A DNA stretch of 64,000 nt from GCA-003244245 sp963712995 (GTDB taxonomy: Bacteria > Actinomycetota > Actinomycetes > Mycobacteriales > Pseudonocardiaceae), in the NCBI GenBank assembly GCA_963712995.1, contig CAVQKH010000025.1, forward strand, positions 62,001 through 126,000. The letters are read 5' to 3'. The notes under the pieces are model-generated. The model did not search any database and was not told the origin of the DNA. It saw nothing but the letters and a program-made list of their open reading frames with translations. The position numbers and the translations under genes were made by a program. This document shows, one piece after another, positions 53,643 through 62,227 of this stretch; position 1 is the stretch's first letter; every line of letters begins with the position of its first letter.

Positions 53643-54986
53643 GTGACGTCGCGCCTGTTCGGCACCGATGGGGTGCGTGGCTTGGCCAACTCCGAGCTCA
53701 CCCCGGAGCTGGCCTTGGCCCTGTCGACCGCAGCGGCGCGGGTTCTCGTCGACGAGAGCGGTTTTCGCGGCCGTCCGGTTGCCATCGTCGGCCGGGATCC
53801 GCGAGCCAGCGGGGAGATGCTGGAGGCAGCCGTCACGGCCGGCCTGGCCTCGGCAGGCGCCGATGTGCTCCTGGTCGGGATCCTGCCCACACCGGCTGTT
53901 GCCCACTTGGTGGGCGAGTTCGCTGCGGATCTCGGCGTGATGATCTCCGGATCGCATAACCCGATGCCGGACAACGGCATCAAGCTCTTCGCCGCCGGTG
54001 GGCGGAAACTTCCCGACGCGGTGGAGGACGAGATCACCGCCCGGGTGGCCGGGCACGAGTTCGAACGTCCCACCGGAGCGTTGATCGGCCGGGTGCGGGA
54101 CCTTCCGGGGGCCGCCGAGCGTTATGTGGATCACCTGTTGCGGGCAACCCCGCACGCGCTGACCGGTATCCGGATGGTGGTGGACTGCGCGCACGGCGCA
54201 GCGTCCACCATCGCGCCGCAGGTCTACCATCGAGCTGGCGCCGAGGTGGTGGCTCTGCACGTCCAGCCCGACGGTCTCAACATCAACGACAGGTGCGGGT
54301 GCAGCCATCTCGACGAGCTGCGCAAGGCGGTGCTGGAGCAGGGCGCCACGATCGGTATCGCCCACGACGGTGACGCCGACCGCTGCCTGGCCGTGGACGC
54401 CGCCGGCGAGGTGGTGGACGGTGACCAGATCATGGCGATCCTCGCGCTGGCGATGCGCGAGAGCGGCGAGCTCGTCGAGAACACCCTGGTCGCCACCGTG
54501 ATGAGCAATCTGGGCCTGCACTTGGCGATGCGGGAGCACGATGTCCTGGTCAGGACCACGCCGGTGGGGGATCGGTACGTGCTCGAGGCACTGGTCACGG
54601 GCGGGTTCGCACTCGGCGGCGAGCAGTCCGGGCACCTGGTGTTGCCCGCGTACGCCACCACGGGCGATGGGTTGCTCACCGCGTTGCAACTGATGGCCCG
54701 GATGGTCAGTTCCGGACGAAGCCTGGCAGACCTGGCCGGTGTGCTGACCCGGCTCCCTCAGGTGTTGATCAATGTTGCGGTCGTGGACAAGGCGAAAGTC
54801 GCCATGGCGCCAGCGGTAGCGGATGCGATCACCACCGCGGAGGCCGAGTTGGGCGAGACCGGTCGCGTGCTGCTGCGGCCCTCCGGTACCGAGCAACTGG
54901 TGCGGGTGATGGTCGAAGCCCCGACCGAGTCAGCCGCCGCCACAATCGCCCAACGCATTGCCACGGTGGTCGCGACGGCCAGCTGA
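53643..54986 (+). CDS. glmM: phosphoglucosamine mutase
   Basis: 447 residues from GTG 53643, 37 bp after rpsI. The phosphohexomutase pattern is complete: RLFGTDGVRGLANSELTP, the catalytic Ser loop GVMISGSHNPMPDNGIKLF, the metal loop GIAHDGDADRCLAVD and the phosphate-binding RPSGTEQLVRVMVEAP. It converts glucosamine-6-phosphate to the 1-phosphate for UDP-GlcNAc. GlmS, the preceding step, is encoded 1 kb downstream. Confidence 0.97.
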   Translation: MTSRLFGTDGVRGLANSELTPELALALSTAAARVLVDESGFRGRPVAIVGRDPRASGEMLEAAVTAGLASAGADVLLVGILPTPAVAHLVGEFAADLGVMISGSHNPMPDNGIKLFAAGGRKLPDAVEDEITARVAGHEFERPTGALIGRVRDLPGAAERYVDHLLRATPHALTGIRMVVDCAHGAASTIAPQVYHRAGAEVVALHVQPDGLNINDRCGCSHLDELRKAVLEQGATIGIAHDGDADRCLAVDAAGEVVDGDQIMAILALAMRESGELVENTLVATVMSNLGLHLAMREHDVLVRTTPVGDRYVLEALVTGGFALGGEQSGHLVLPAYATTGDGLLTALQLMARMVSSGRSLADLAGVLTRLPQVLINVAVVDKAKVAMAPAVADAITTAEAELGETGRVLLRPSGTEQLVRVMVEAPTESAAATIAQRIATVVATAS

Positions 54987-55003
54987 CTCACGCTACGTGT
55001 GTG

Positions 55004-55102
55004 CTAGCGTCCGGCCGATTTCAGTACCGCTATCAATGCCAAGAGCCCGAATAGACCGATCACGACCCACAGGACGACCAACATGATGTAACCGATAACC
55101 AT
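55004..55102 (-). CDS. 32-residue single-helix membrane protein
   Basis: ATG 55102 has AAGGGAG 7 nt upstream and is followed by 32 codons ending TAG at 55004. The sequence is one hydrophobic helix (MLVVLWVVIGLFGLLALIAV) with a short KSAGR tail, so a small inner-membrane protein is likely. It lies in the convergent gap after glmM. Tiny membrane proteins at this site may be widespread but overlooked; no function is known. Confidence 0.6.
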   Translation of the reverse strand: MVIGYIMLVVLWVVIGLFGLLALIAVLKSAGR

Positions 55103-55209
55103 GGCGACTCCCTTGGTAAGCGCCCGGCGCGGCGCAGCCCTAACTATAAGGCACCACCCGGCCGCAGACCCGTTTGATCACACTAGTTGAGGTTCACACA
55201 TGGTGAGCT

Positions 55210-55992
55210 TCAGTCCTGGTGAGACTCCGCTAGTAGCGCGTCGTAGTCGCCGGAGCCAGTGAGATGGCGCAGCAGGAACGCGGTGATCAGCGCTCGGCTG
55301 GTCTTCCGGGTGCCGCTCTCCGAACTGCTGCCCACGAGCAGGTTCGTCCAGTGCGATCCGGTGGTGAACCCGAGATGACCGGCCTTGGGCAGGGTCCTGA
55401 GCTGCACCGGCCCCGCCCACGCTCTGGTGACCGGCTCGGCGTGCCCGACCGCCGGCGCGAGCAGGTCCCGGCCACCGGCCAGGTGCAGACCCGGCATGGT
55501 GCATCCGGGCGCGGCGGCCACCGCGGAGGGCATCGTCTCGGTTAATGCCAGCGTGACCACCGCGCGGCACCGGTCCTCGGCCGCCGCCGCCAGCACCGCG
55601 CACCCGCCGCCCATCCCGTGCCCGGCCAGTGCCAGCTTGGTGGGATCGACGCTGATCCCGCCCTCGCCCAGTCGCACGCTGGTGCACACGTCGAGCACGG
55701 TGCGCAGATCGGTGGCGAACTGACTGTGCGAGGCGAGCACGCCGAGCTGGGTGGCGGGAGCGGCGGCTACCAGGCCCCAGCTGGCCAGGTGCCGCAGTAA
55801 CTCCTCGTAGCGTGCGGTCGGCTGCAACCAGCCGTGCCCGAACGCCACCGCGGGCAGGCCGAGGCCGGATCGGGGGGTGAACACCACACCCGGCACGCCG
55901 GCCGAGGTGAGATCACCGCTGGCGACCGGGTATGGACCTGGCCGGGACAGCTCCTCAGCTGAGCGCCGGACCGCGGGATCGGTGCGTGCCAT
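55210..55992 (-). CDS. alpha/beta hydrolase-fold protein with an altered nucleophile elbow
   Basis: 260 residues from ATG 55992. The fold is shown by VVFTPRSGLGLPAVAFGHGW, YEELLRHLASWGLVAAAPAT, and a terminal His in LPKAGHLGFTTGSHW. At the position of the usual GHSMGG elbow it reads LAGHGMGGGCAVLAA, so Gly replaces the nucleophilic Ser. It may be a non-catalytic member or use another residue. It is divergent from glmS, and the two starts are only 52 bp apart. Confidence 0.78.
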   Translation of the reverse strand: MARTDPAVRRSAEELSRPGPYPVASGDLTSAGVPGVVFTPRSGLGLPAVAFGHGWLQPTARYEELLRHLASWGLVAAAPATQLGVLASHSQFATDLRTVLDVCTSVRLGEGGISVDPTKLALAGHGMGGGCAVLAAAAEDRCRAVVTLALTETMPSAVAAAPGCTMPGLHLAGGRDLLAPAVGHAEPVTRAWAGPVQLRTLPKAGHLGFTTGSHWTNLLVGSSSESGTRKTSRALITAFLLRHLTGSGDYDALLAESHQD

Positions 55993-56044
55993 GAGCCGGG
56001 ACGGTATCGGATCCGGGTGCGCGTGGTGGGCTAGCGTGACGCGC

Positions 56045-57898
56045 ATGTGCGGAATCGTGGGCTACGTGGGGCATCGGGACGCCCTCGAGGTCGTCCTGCA
56101 GGGCCTGGGTCGGCTGGAATACCGCGGCTACGACTCGGCCGGTATCGCGGTACTGACCAGCGTCGGCACGCTGGCGGTGGCGCGTAAGGCGGGGGCGCTG
56201 GCCAACCTGATCGGCGAGCTCGACGTGACCGGGCGGGTGGGGTTGCGCGGCACCACCGGGATGGGACACACCCGCTGGGCCACCCACGGCGCGCCCACCG
56301 ATCGCAACGCCCACCCGCACTGCGACACCGCGGGCCGGCTCGCCGTGGTGCACAACGGGATCATCGAGAACCACGCTCAACTGCGCGCCGAGCTGGAGCG
56401 GGCCGGGGTGGAGCTGACCAGCGACACCGACACCGAGACCGCCGCGCATCTGCTCGCCGCCGCGTACGCGGATTGTGGTGATCTGGCGCTGGCCGTGCGC
56501 GCGGTGTGCCGGCGGTTGCACGGAGCGTTCACGCTCGTCGTCACCCATGCCGACGAGCCCGACCTGATCGTCGCGGCGCGGCGCTCCTCGCCGCTGGTGG
56601 TAGGGGTGGGCGCCGGGGAGCATTTTGTCGCCTCCGACGTCGCGGCGTTCATCGAGCACACCCGCGACGCCGTCGAGCTCGGCCAGGACCAGGTCGTGAC
56701 CATCACCCGGGACGGCTATCAGATCACCGACTTCCATGGCGAGCCGGCCTCGGGGAAGCCCTTTCATGTCAGCTGGGACCTCTCGGCGGCGGAGAAGGGC
56801 GGGCACGACTACTTCATGCTCAAGGAGATCCAGGAGCAGCCCAGCGCGATCGCCAATACCCTGCGCGGGCATTTCGTCGATGGCCGGATCGTGCTGGACG
56901 AGCAGCGGATGGACACTCAGGAACTGCGCGAGGTCGACAAGGTCTTCGTGATCGCCTGCGGGAGCGCCTACCACTCCGGCATGGTCGCCAAGTATGCCAT
57001 CGAGCACTGGTGCCGGCTGCCGGTGGAGGTGGAGCTCGCCAGTGAATTCCGGTACCGGGACCCGGTGCTGGACCGCTCCACCCTGGTGGTGGCGATCTCG
57101 CAGTCGGGGGAGACGATGGACACCCTGGAGGCCGTCCGGCACGCCCGCGAGCAGAAGGCCCGGGTGCTGGCGATCTGCAACACCAACGGGGCGCAGATCC
57201 CCCGGGAGTCCGACGCGGTCCTCTACACCCACGCGGGCCCGGAGATCGGCGTGGCCGCCACCAAGTCGTTCCTGGCCCAGATCGTGGCCAATTCGCTGGT
57301 CGGGCTGGCGCTGGCGCAGGCCCGCGGCACCAAATACTCCGACGAGGTCGCTCGCGAGTACGCCGAGTTGGAGGCGATGCCCGCGGCGGTGGCGCAGGTG
57401 CTCGGCACCGTGGCGGCGGTGCGCGAGCTGGCCCGGGAACTGGTGGACGCCAAGGTAGTGCTGTTCCTCGGTCGCCATGTCGGTTTTCCGGTGGCCTTGG
57501 AGGGCGCGTTGAAGCTCAAGGAGCTCGCCTACATGCACGCCGAGGGTTTCGCCGCCGGGGAGCTCAAGCACGGCCCCATCGCGCTGCTCGAAGACGGTCT
57601 GCCGGTGGTCGTGGTGATGCCCTCGCCCAAGGGCCGGTCGGTGCTGCATCCCAAGCTGCTCTCCACTATTCAGGAGATCCGGGCCCGCGGTGCGCGGACC
57701 ATCGTCCTGGCCGAGGAGGGCGACGAGACGGTACGGCCCTACGCCTCGCACCTGCTGGAGATCCCCGCAGTGCCCACCCTGTTGCAACCCCTGGTGTCGA
57801 CCGTGCCGCTGCAGGTACTCGCCGCCGAGATCGCCCGGCAACGCGGCTATGACGTCGACAAGCCCCGCAACCTCGCAAAGTCCGTCACGGTCGAGTAG
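56045..57898 (+). CDS. glmS: glutamine--fructose-6-phosphate aminotransferase
   Basis: 617 residues from ATG 56045 (MCGIVGYVGHRDALEVVLQG), so Cys2 is the amidotransferase nucleophile. LEYRGYDSAGIAVL and VVHNGIIENHAQLRAELERA complete the glutaminase half. Two SIS sugar domains follow, with IACGSAYHSGMVAKYAIEHW and LFLGRHVGFPVALEGALKLK, ending in PRNLAKSVTVE. It makes glucosamine-6-phosphate, the first committed step of UDP-GlcNAc supply. Confidence 0.97.
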   Translation: MCGIVGYVGHRDALEVVLQGLGRLEYRGYDSAGIAVLTSVGTLAVARKAGALANLIGELDVTGRVGLRGTTGMGHTRWATHGAPTDRNAHPHCDTAGRLAVVHNGIIENHAQLRAELERAGVELTSDTDTETAAHLLAAAYADCGDLALAVRAVCRRLHGAFTLVVTHADEPDLIVAARRSSPLVVGVGAGEHFVASDVAAFIEHTRDAVELGQDQVVTITRDGYQITDFHGEPASGKPFHVSWDLSAAEKGGHDYFMLKEIQEQPSAIANTLRGHFVDGRIVLDEQRMDTQELREVDKVFVIACGSAYHSGMVAKYAIEHWCRLPVEVELASEFRYRDPVLDRSTLVVAISQSGETMDTLEAVRHAREQKARVLAICNTNGAQIPRESDAVLYTHAGPEIGVAATKSFLAQIVANSLVGLALAQARGTKYSDEVAREYAELEAMPAAVAQVLGTVAAVRELARELVDAKVVLFLGRHVGFPVALEGALKLKELAYMHAEGFAAGELKHGPIALLEDGLPVVVVMPSPKGRSVLHPKLLSTIQEIRARGARTIVLAEEGDETVRPYASHLLEIPAVPTLLQPLVSTVPLQVLAAEIARQRGYDVDKPRNLAKSVTVE

Positions 57899-57900
57899 TC

Positions 57901-59397
57901 GTGAGTGTCGTTGGGTGTTCTGGCACCGGGTGTTCTGGCACCGGAAATCATTCACGAGGCGCCTGGACGGTGGCGCGCGTGCGCGCCGCCGAGAACGCCC
58001 TCCTCGCACAGGTGCCGGCCGGGGTGTTGATGCGTCGGGCGGCGTTCGGCCTGGCCACCCGGACCGCGGCGGTGCTGGCCGAGCGCACCGGCGGGGTAGC
58101 CGGGCGGCAGGTCGCGCTGTTGGTGGGGGCCGGGAACAACGGTGGGGACGCGCTGTGGGCCGGGGCGTTGCTGCGCCGCCGTGGGGTGGCGGTCACCGCC
58201 GTGCTGCTCTCGCCGGAGCGCACCCATCCGCAGGGCTTGGCCGCGTTGCGCCGGGCCGGCGGGCGGATTGCCGATGACCTGCCGGAGCGCGCTCACCTGG
58301 TGCTCGACGGGATCGTCGGGCTGTCCGGTCAGGGCCCGCTGCGTCCTGCGGCGGCTCGGCTGGTGGCCGCGGTCCGGGCTCCGATCATCGCGGTGGACTC
58401 GCCTTCCGGGGTGGACCCGGACACCGGCACCACGAGCGGACCCGCAGTCACCGCGACCGAGACTGTCACCTTCGGCGCCTGCAAACCGGTGCACCTGCTT
58501 GCCCCGTGGCGTTGCGGCCCGGTGCACCTGGTGGACATCGGGCTGCTCAGCCGGCTCGGCGAGCCCGATCTGCGGGTGCTCACCGCCGCCGAGGTCGGTG
58601 CGTTGTGGCCGGTGCCGGGCCCGGCCAGTGACAAGTACAGCCAGGGCGTCGTGGGGATTGCTGCGGGATCGTCGGGCTATCCCGGTGCGGCGGTCCTCTG
58701 TGCCGGCGCCGCCGTGCTGGCGACCTCGGGCATGGTGCGCTTCGCAGGCACCGCCGCCGACGCGGTCCGCGCCCGGTGGCCGGAGGTGGTCGCCACCGGG
58801 TCGGTGTCCGATGCCGGGCAGGTGCAGGCCTGGGCCGTCGGGCCCGGCTTGGGCACCGGTGCCGCCGCCCGGGCGGTGCTCGCCCACGTGCTGGCCGCCG
58901 GGGTGCCGGTGGTCGCCGACGCCGATGCGATCACCCTGCTGGCCCGGCACCCCGAGCTGGCTGACCACCGGGATCCGGGGACCCCGCTGGTCCTCACCCC
59001 GCACGATCGGGAGTTCGAGCGGCTCACCGGTCACCCCCCCGGCACCGACCGGGTCGCGGCCACCCAGGACGCGGCGAGCCGGTTCGCCGCGGTGGTGCTG
59101 CTCAAGGGGAACGTCACCATCGTCGCCGCACCGGACGGGCGGGTTCTGGTGAACCCGGCCCGCTCGTGCTGGCCCGCGACGGCCGGTTCCGGTGACGTCC
59201 TCACCGGCGTGCTCGGGGCGCTGCTCGCCAGCGGCCTGGAACCCGCCACCGCGGCGGTCTGCGCCGCCCACGCCCAGGACCTCGCCGCTATCCTCGCCGC
59301 CTCGGGCGCACCGACTCCCGCGTCGGGGATCGCGGGGGCGTTGGGTGCGGCGATTCGGGAGCTGCGGGCGGCGGCCGGGATGGGAGGATGCGCGTGA
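57901..59397 (+). CDS. bifunctional NAD(P)H-hydrate epimerase / ADP-dependent dehydratase
   Basis: 498 residues from GTG 57901; a later GTG near 57970 would remove an N-terminal stretch that includes a 15-bp duplication. The N-terminal YjeF epimerase domain has VALLVGAGNNGGDALWAGAL and PIIAVDSPSGVDPDTG. The C-terminal ribokinase-like dehydratase has KYSQGVVGIAAGSSGYPGAA, WAVGPGLGTG and ARSCWPATAGSGDVLTGVLG with the catalytic Asp. The enzyme repairs hydrated NAD(P)H. It is 2 bp downstream of glmS. Confidence 0.93.
   Translation: MSVVGCSGTGCSGTGNHSRGAWTVARVRAAENALLAQVPAGVLMRRAAFGLATRTAAVLAERTGGVAGRQVALLVGAGNNGGDALWAGALLRRRGVAVTAVLLSPERTHPQGLAALRRAGGRIADDLPERAHLVLDGIVGLSGQGPLRPAAARLVAAVRAPIIAVDSPSGVDPDTGTTSGPAVTATETVTFGACKPVHLLAPWRCGPVHLVDIGLLSRLGEPDLRVLTAAEVGALWPVPGPASDKYSQGVVGIAAGSSGYPGAAVLCAGAAVLATSGMVRFAGTAADAVRARWPEVVATGSVSDAGQVQAWAVGPGLGTGAAARAVLAHVLAAGVPVVADADAITLLARHPELADHRDPGTPLVLTPHDREFERLTGHPPGTDRVAATQDAASRFAAVVLLKGNVTIVAAPDGRVLVNPARSCWPATAGSGDVLTGVLGALLASGLEPATAAVCAAHAQDLAAILAASGAPTPASGIAGALGAAIRELRAAAGMGGCA
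57913..57942 (+). repeat. 15-bp tandem duplication at the start of nnr
   Basis: GGGTGTTCTGGCACC is present twice without spacing (57913-57927, 57928-57942), encoding a repeated GCSGT pentapeptide if translation starts at GTG 57901. Confidence 0.85.
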
Positions 59398-59430
59398 TGC
59401 CAACCCCGTTCCAGCGCCCGCGGGCTAGAA

Positions 59431-60558
59431 GTGGTGATCGATCTCGACGCGATCCGGCACAACGTGGGCATCCTCACCGCTGCCGCCGCGGCCTCCGGCG
59501 CTGCCACCATGGCAGTGGTCAAGGCTGACGGGTACGGCCACGGCGCGGTGGACGTCGCCCTCGCTGCGCTGGAAGCGGGAGCCGGCGCGCTGGGCGTATG
59601 CGGCGTCGAGGAGGCGCTCACCCTGCGCCGACGCGGGATCGACGCACCCGTGCTGGCCTGGCTGCACGCGCCCGGCGAGGACCTCGCCTCCGGTGTCGCC
59701 GCCGGGATCGACCTCGGGATCTACTCCACCGGCCAGCTCGATGCCGCAGCGTCAGCCGCCGCGGTGAGCGGCCGCACCGCGCGGGTACACCTCAAGGTCG
59801 ACACCGGGCTGACCCGCGGCGGGGCCTGCCGCGACCAGTGGCCCGGCCTGGTCCGGGCTGCGGCAGCCGCTCCAGGCGTCGAGGTCGTCGCTGTCTGGTC
59901 GCATCTCGCGCACGCCGACGATCCAGGGCACCCGATCATCGAGCAGCAGGTCCGGTATTTCGACGAGGCCTACCAGCTGGCTCGGGATGCCGGGCTGCGG
60001 CCGCTGCGGCACCTGGCGAACTCCGCGGCCACCCTCACCCGGCCCGACCTGCACTATGACATGGTCCGTCCCGGTATCGCCGTCTACGGACTCTCACCGG
60101 TGCCCGGGGTCGACGATCGTCTCGTGCCGGCGATGACACTGCGCTCGCAGGTCGCGATGGTCAAACGGGTCCCTGCCGGGGAGGGCGTGTCGTACGGGCA
60201 CGCGTGGCATACCGATCGGGAGACCACATTGGCACTGGTACCTGCCGGGTACGCTGACGGTGTGCCGCGGGTGCTCACCGGCAGGCTGGACGTGTGGTTG
60301 GCCGGTCGGCGCCGGCCGGTGGTGGGAAGGGTGTGCATGGACCAGGTGATGGTCGACTGCGGGGACGACCGGATCGCCGAGGGCACCGAAGTGGTCTTTT
60401 TCGGCACCGGCGAGGGCGGCGCGCCCACCGCCGCGGAATGGGCCGGCAAGCTGGGCACGATTCACTACGAGGTGGTTGCGGGAATGGCCCGTCCCCGGTT
60501 GACCCGGACCGTGCGCGGTCGTCGTGCGGTCCCGGCGCTGGCGCGGGTCGCCCGATGA
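59431..60558 (+). CDS. alr: alanine racemase
   Basis: 375 residues from GTG 59431. The PLP Lys lies in MAVVKADGYGHGAVDVALAA near residue 31, and the second catalytic Tyr in VSYGHAWHTDRETTLALVPA. Other landmarks are HLKVDTGLTRGG and FGTGEGGAPTAAEWAG. It makes D-Ala for peptidoglycan. A more natural start would be ATG 59398, just after the nnr stop with GGGAGGA upstream (MPTPFQRPRAEVVIDLDA), but it needs one base removed near 59427. The stop overlaps the next start (ATGA). Confidence 0.95.
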   Translation: MVIDLDAIRHNVGILTAAAAASGAATMAVVKADGYGHGAVDVALAALEAGAGALGVCGVEEALTLRRRGIDAPVLAWLHAPGEDLASGVAAGIDLGIYSTGQLDAAASAAAVSGRTARVHLKVDTGLTRGGACRDQWPGLVRAAAAAPGVEVVAVWSHLAHADDPGHPIIEQQVRYFDEAYQLARDAGLRPLRHLANSAATLTRPDLHYDMVRPGIAVYGLSPVPGVDDRLVPAMTLRSQVAMVKRVPAGEGVSYGHAWHTDRETTLALVPAGYADGVPRVLTGRLDVWLAGRRRPVVGRVCMDQVMVDCGDDRIAEGTEVVFFGTGEGGAPTAAEWAGKLGTIHYEVVAGMARPRLTRTVRGRRAVPALARVAR

Positions 60559-61628
60559 GGATCCGGTGGTTGGTCGGCGCCGCGCTGGGCGCTGTCGCGA
60601 CGACCACGCTCGTCGCCGGCGCCATGCACCTCAACCGCATCGCCAAGCTGCGCAGGGCGGCGGCGGAAATGCCTGAGGCGCTGCCCCCCGTGTTGCCGCC
60701 GGACCGGGAGTACACGGTGTCGGCCGATGACGGGGTAGTGCTGTCGGTGGAGGAGCTCGACCCGGTCGATGGTGGATCGCCCGCGTTCACGGTCGTGCTG
60801 GTGCACGGCTACACGCTGGACCGGCGGACCTGGCTGTTCCAGCGCTACGAGCTGGCGCATTCCACCACACCTCGGGTTCGCCAGGTGCTCTACGACCTGC
60901 GCAGCCACGGCCGCTCCGGTCGTTCGCCCCGCAGCGCCTCCACCATCGAGCAACTCGGTCACGACCTGCACACGGTGATCAATAAAGCGGCCCCCGAGGG
61001 GCCGGTCGTGCTGATCGGGCATTCCATGGGCGGCATGACGATCATGGCGTTGGCTGAGCACAATCCTGAGCTGTTCGCCGAGCGGATCTGCGGGGTGGCC
61101 TTGCTCAACACCAGCGCAGGGGACATCGGCGCCTCGGGGCTGTCCCGGCCGTTCCTGTCCCGGCGCAATCCGATCATGCCGGTGGCCAGACGGCTGTCCG
61201 ACTGGGAGCCCAGCACTCGGGCGATCGATCGCGGGCGGGATGCCGCCGGGCACCTGGCCTGGAGCCTGACCCGCAAGCTCTCCTTCGCCGACGCGGGGAT
61301 CAGCCCGGTGGTGGTCGAGTTGCTGCACGAGATGATCGGCGCCACGCCCTTCGAAGTCGTGGTCGATTTCCTGGACACTTTCGGGGCGCACAACCGGTAC
61401 GCCGCGCTGGCCGGTCTGCGATACGTCAAGGCGCTGGTGATCGGGGCCGACGCTGACCTGTTGATCCCCTACCAGCACTCCGAGGCGATCGCGGCGCTGC
61501 TGCCCGACGTCGAGCTGGTCAAGGTGGAGGGTGCGGGTCACGTGCCGATGCTGGAGCAGCCCAAGATCGTCACCGAACATCTCCTGGAGTTTCTGGCGCG
61601 CTGCGCAGGGGCCCTGTCCCGCCGGTAG
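60555..61628 (+). CDS. alpha/beta hydrolase with N-terminal membrane helix
   Basis: 357 residues from ATG 60555, overlapping alr by 4 bp. A hydrophobic N-terminal segment (WLVGAALGAVATTTLVAGAM) may anchor or export it. The hydrolase fold follows: FTVVLVHGYTLDRRTWLFQR, LYDLRSHGRSGRSP, the elbow LIGHSMGGMTIMALAEH, Asp in LVIGADADLLIP and His in VEGAGHVPMLEQP. It is regularly found between alr and tsaE in actinomycetes. The substrate is unknown. Its last codons and stop begin a 20-bp tandem repeat. Confidence 0.9.
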   Translation: MRIRWLVGAALGAVATTTLVAGAMHLNRIAKLRRAAAEMPEALPPVLPPDREYTVSADDGVVLSVEELDPVDGGSPAFTVVLVHGYTLDRRTWLFQRYELAHSTTPRVRQVLYDLRSHGRSGRSPRSASTIEQLGHDLHTVINKAAPEGPVVLIGHSMGGMTIMALAEHNPELFAERICGVALLNTSAGDIGASGLSRPFLSRRNPIMPVARRLSDWEPSTRAIDRGRDAAGHLAWSLTRKLSFADAGISPVVVELLHEMIGATPFEVVVDFLDTFGAHNRYAALAGLRYVKALVIGADADLLIPYQHSEAIAALLPDVELVKVEGAGHVPMLEQPKIVTEHLLEFLARCAGALSRR

Positions 61629-61690
61629 AAATACAGTCTCACCGGTAGAAATACAGTCCCGCCGGTAGAAATACAGTCCCGCCGGTAGAA
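61621..61690 (+). repeat. 20-bp tandem repeat at the hydrolase stop codon
   Basis: GCCGGTAGAAATACAGTCCC is repeated at 61621-61640, 61641-61660 and 61661-61680 with two base changes, and a half copy runs to 61690. The TAG at 61626-61628 in the first unit is the hydrolase stop. The array fills the gap before tsaE and is followed by GAGG. Confidence 0.9.
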
Positions 61691-61709
61691 CATCGAGGTG
61701 GACACGGTT

Positions 61710-62216
61710 ATGAGTCTGATGATGGAGCTGGCGACCCCGGTGGACACCGAACGCCTGGGCCGGGCGGTGGGTCAGCGGCTGCGCCCGGGTGATGTGGTGG
61801 TGCTGTCCGGGCCCCTGGGCGCGGGCAAGACGGTGCTGGCTCGCGGCATCGGTGCCGGGCTGGGCGTGCGCGGACCGGTCACCTCCCCGACGTTCGTCAT
61901 CGCCCGTGAGCACCCCGCGTTGCCCGGCGGGCGCGGGGTGCCGCTGGTGCACGTTGACGCCTACCGGCTGGGCGGGATGGCCGAGCTGGACGACCTCGAC
62001 CTGGATACCGATCTCCTCGCCGCCGCAGTGGTCGTGGAGTGGGGCGAGGGCCTGGCCGAGCGGCTTTCTGACGAGCACCTGCTGATCCGGCTGTGCCGGT
62101 CCAGCGCTGGAGGTGCTGACGAGGGCCGCGTCGCGCAGCTGAGTGGCCCGGCCCGGTTGTTACCGGAGCCGGCCTGGTTCGTGGCCGCCCGCGAGCCCGA
62201 AATGGGTGATCCGTAA
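61710..62216 (+). CDS. tsaE: tRNA t6A biosynthesis ATPase TsaE
   Basis: 168 residues from ATG 61710, with GAGG 11 nt upstream; GTG 61698 would add four residues. Walker A is VVLSGPLGAGKTVLARGI near residue 34, then GPVTSPTFVIAREHP, VHVDAYRLGGMAEL and VVVEWGEGLAERL. TsaE hydrolyses ATP to recycle the TsaB-TsaD complex that makes t6A37 in ANN-decoding tRNAs. TsaB, RimI and TsaD follow directly. Confidence 0.94.
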   Translation: MSLMMELATPVDTERLGRAVGQRLRPGDVVVLSGPLGAGKTVLARGIGAGLGVRGPVTSPTFVIAREHPALPGGRGVPLVHVDAYRLGGMAELDDLDLDTDLLAAAVVVEWGEGLAERLSDEHLLIRLCRSSAGGADEGRVAQLSGPARLLPEPAWFVAAREPEMGDP

Positions 62217-62227
62217 GATCGTCCTTC

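Noticed and set aside
55955..58009. 684-codon minus-strand open frame opposite glmS
   Set aside because: The glmS motifs on the plus strand are unambiguous; the reverse frame is a GC shadow.
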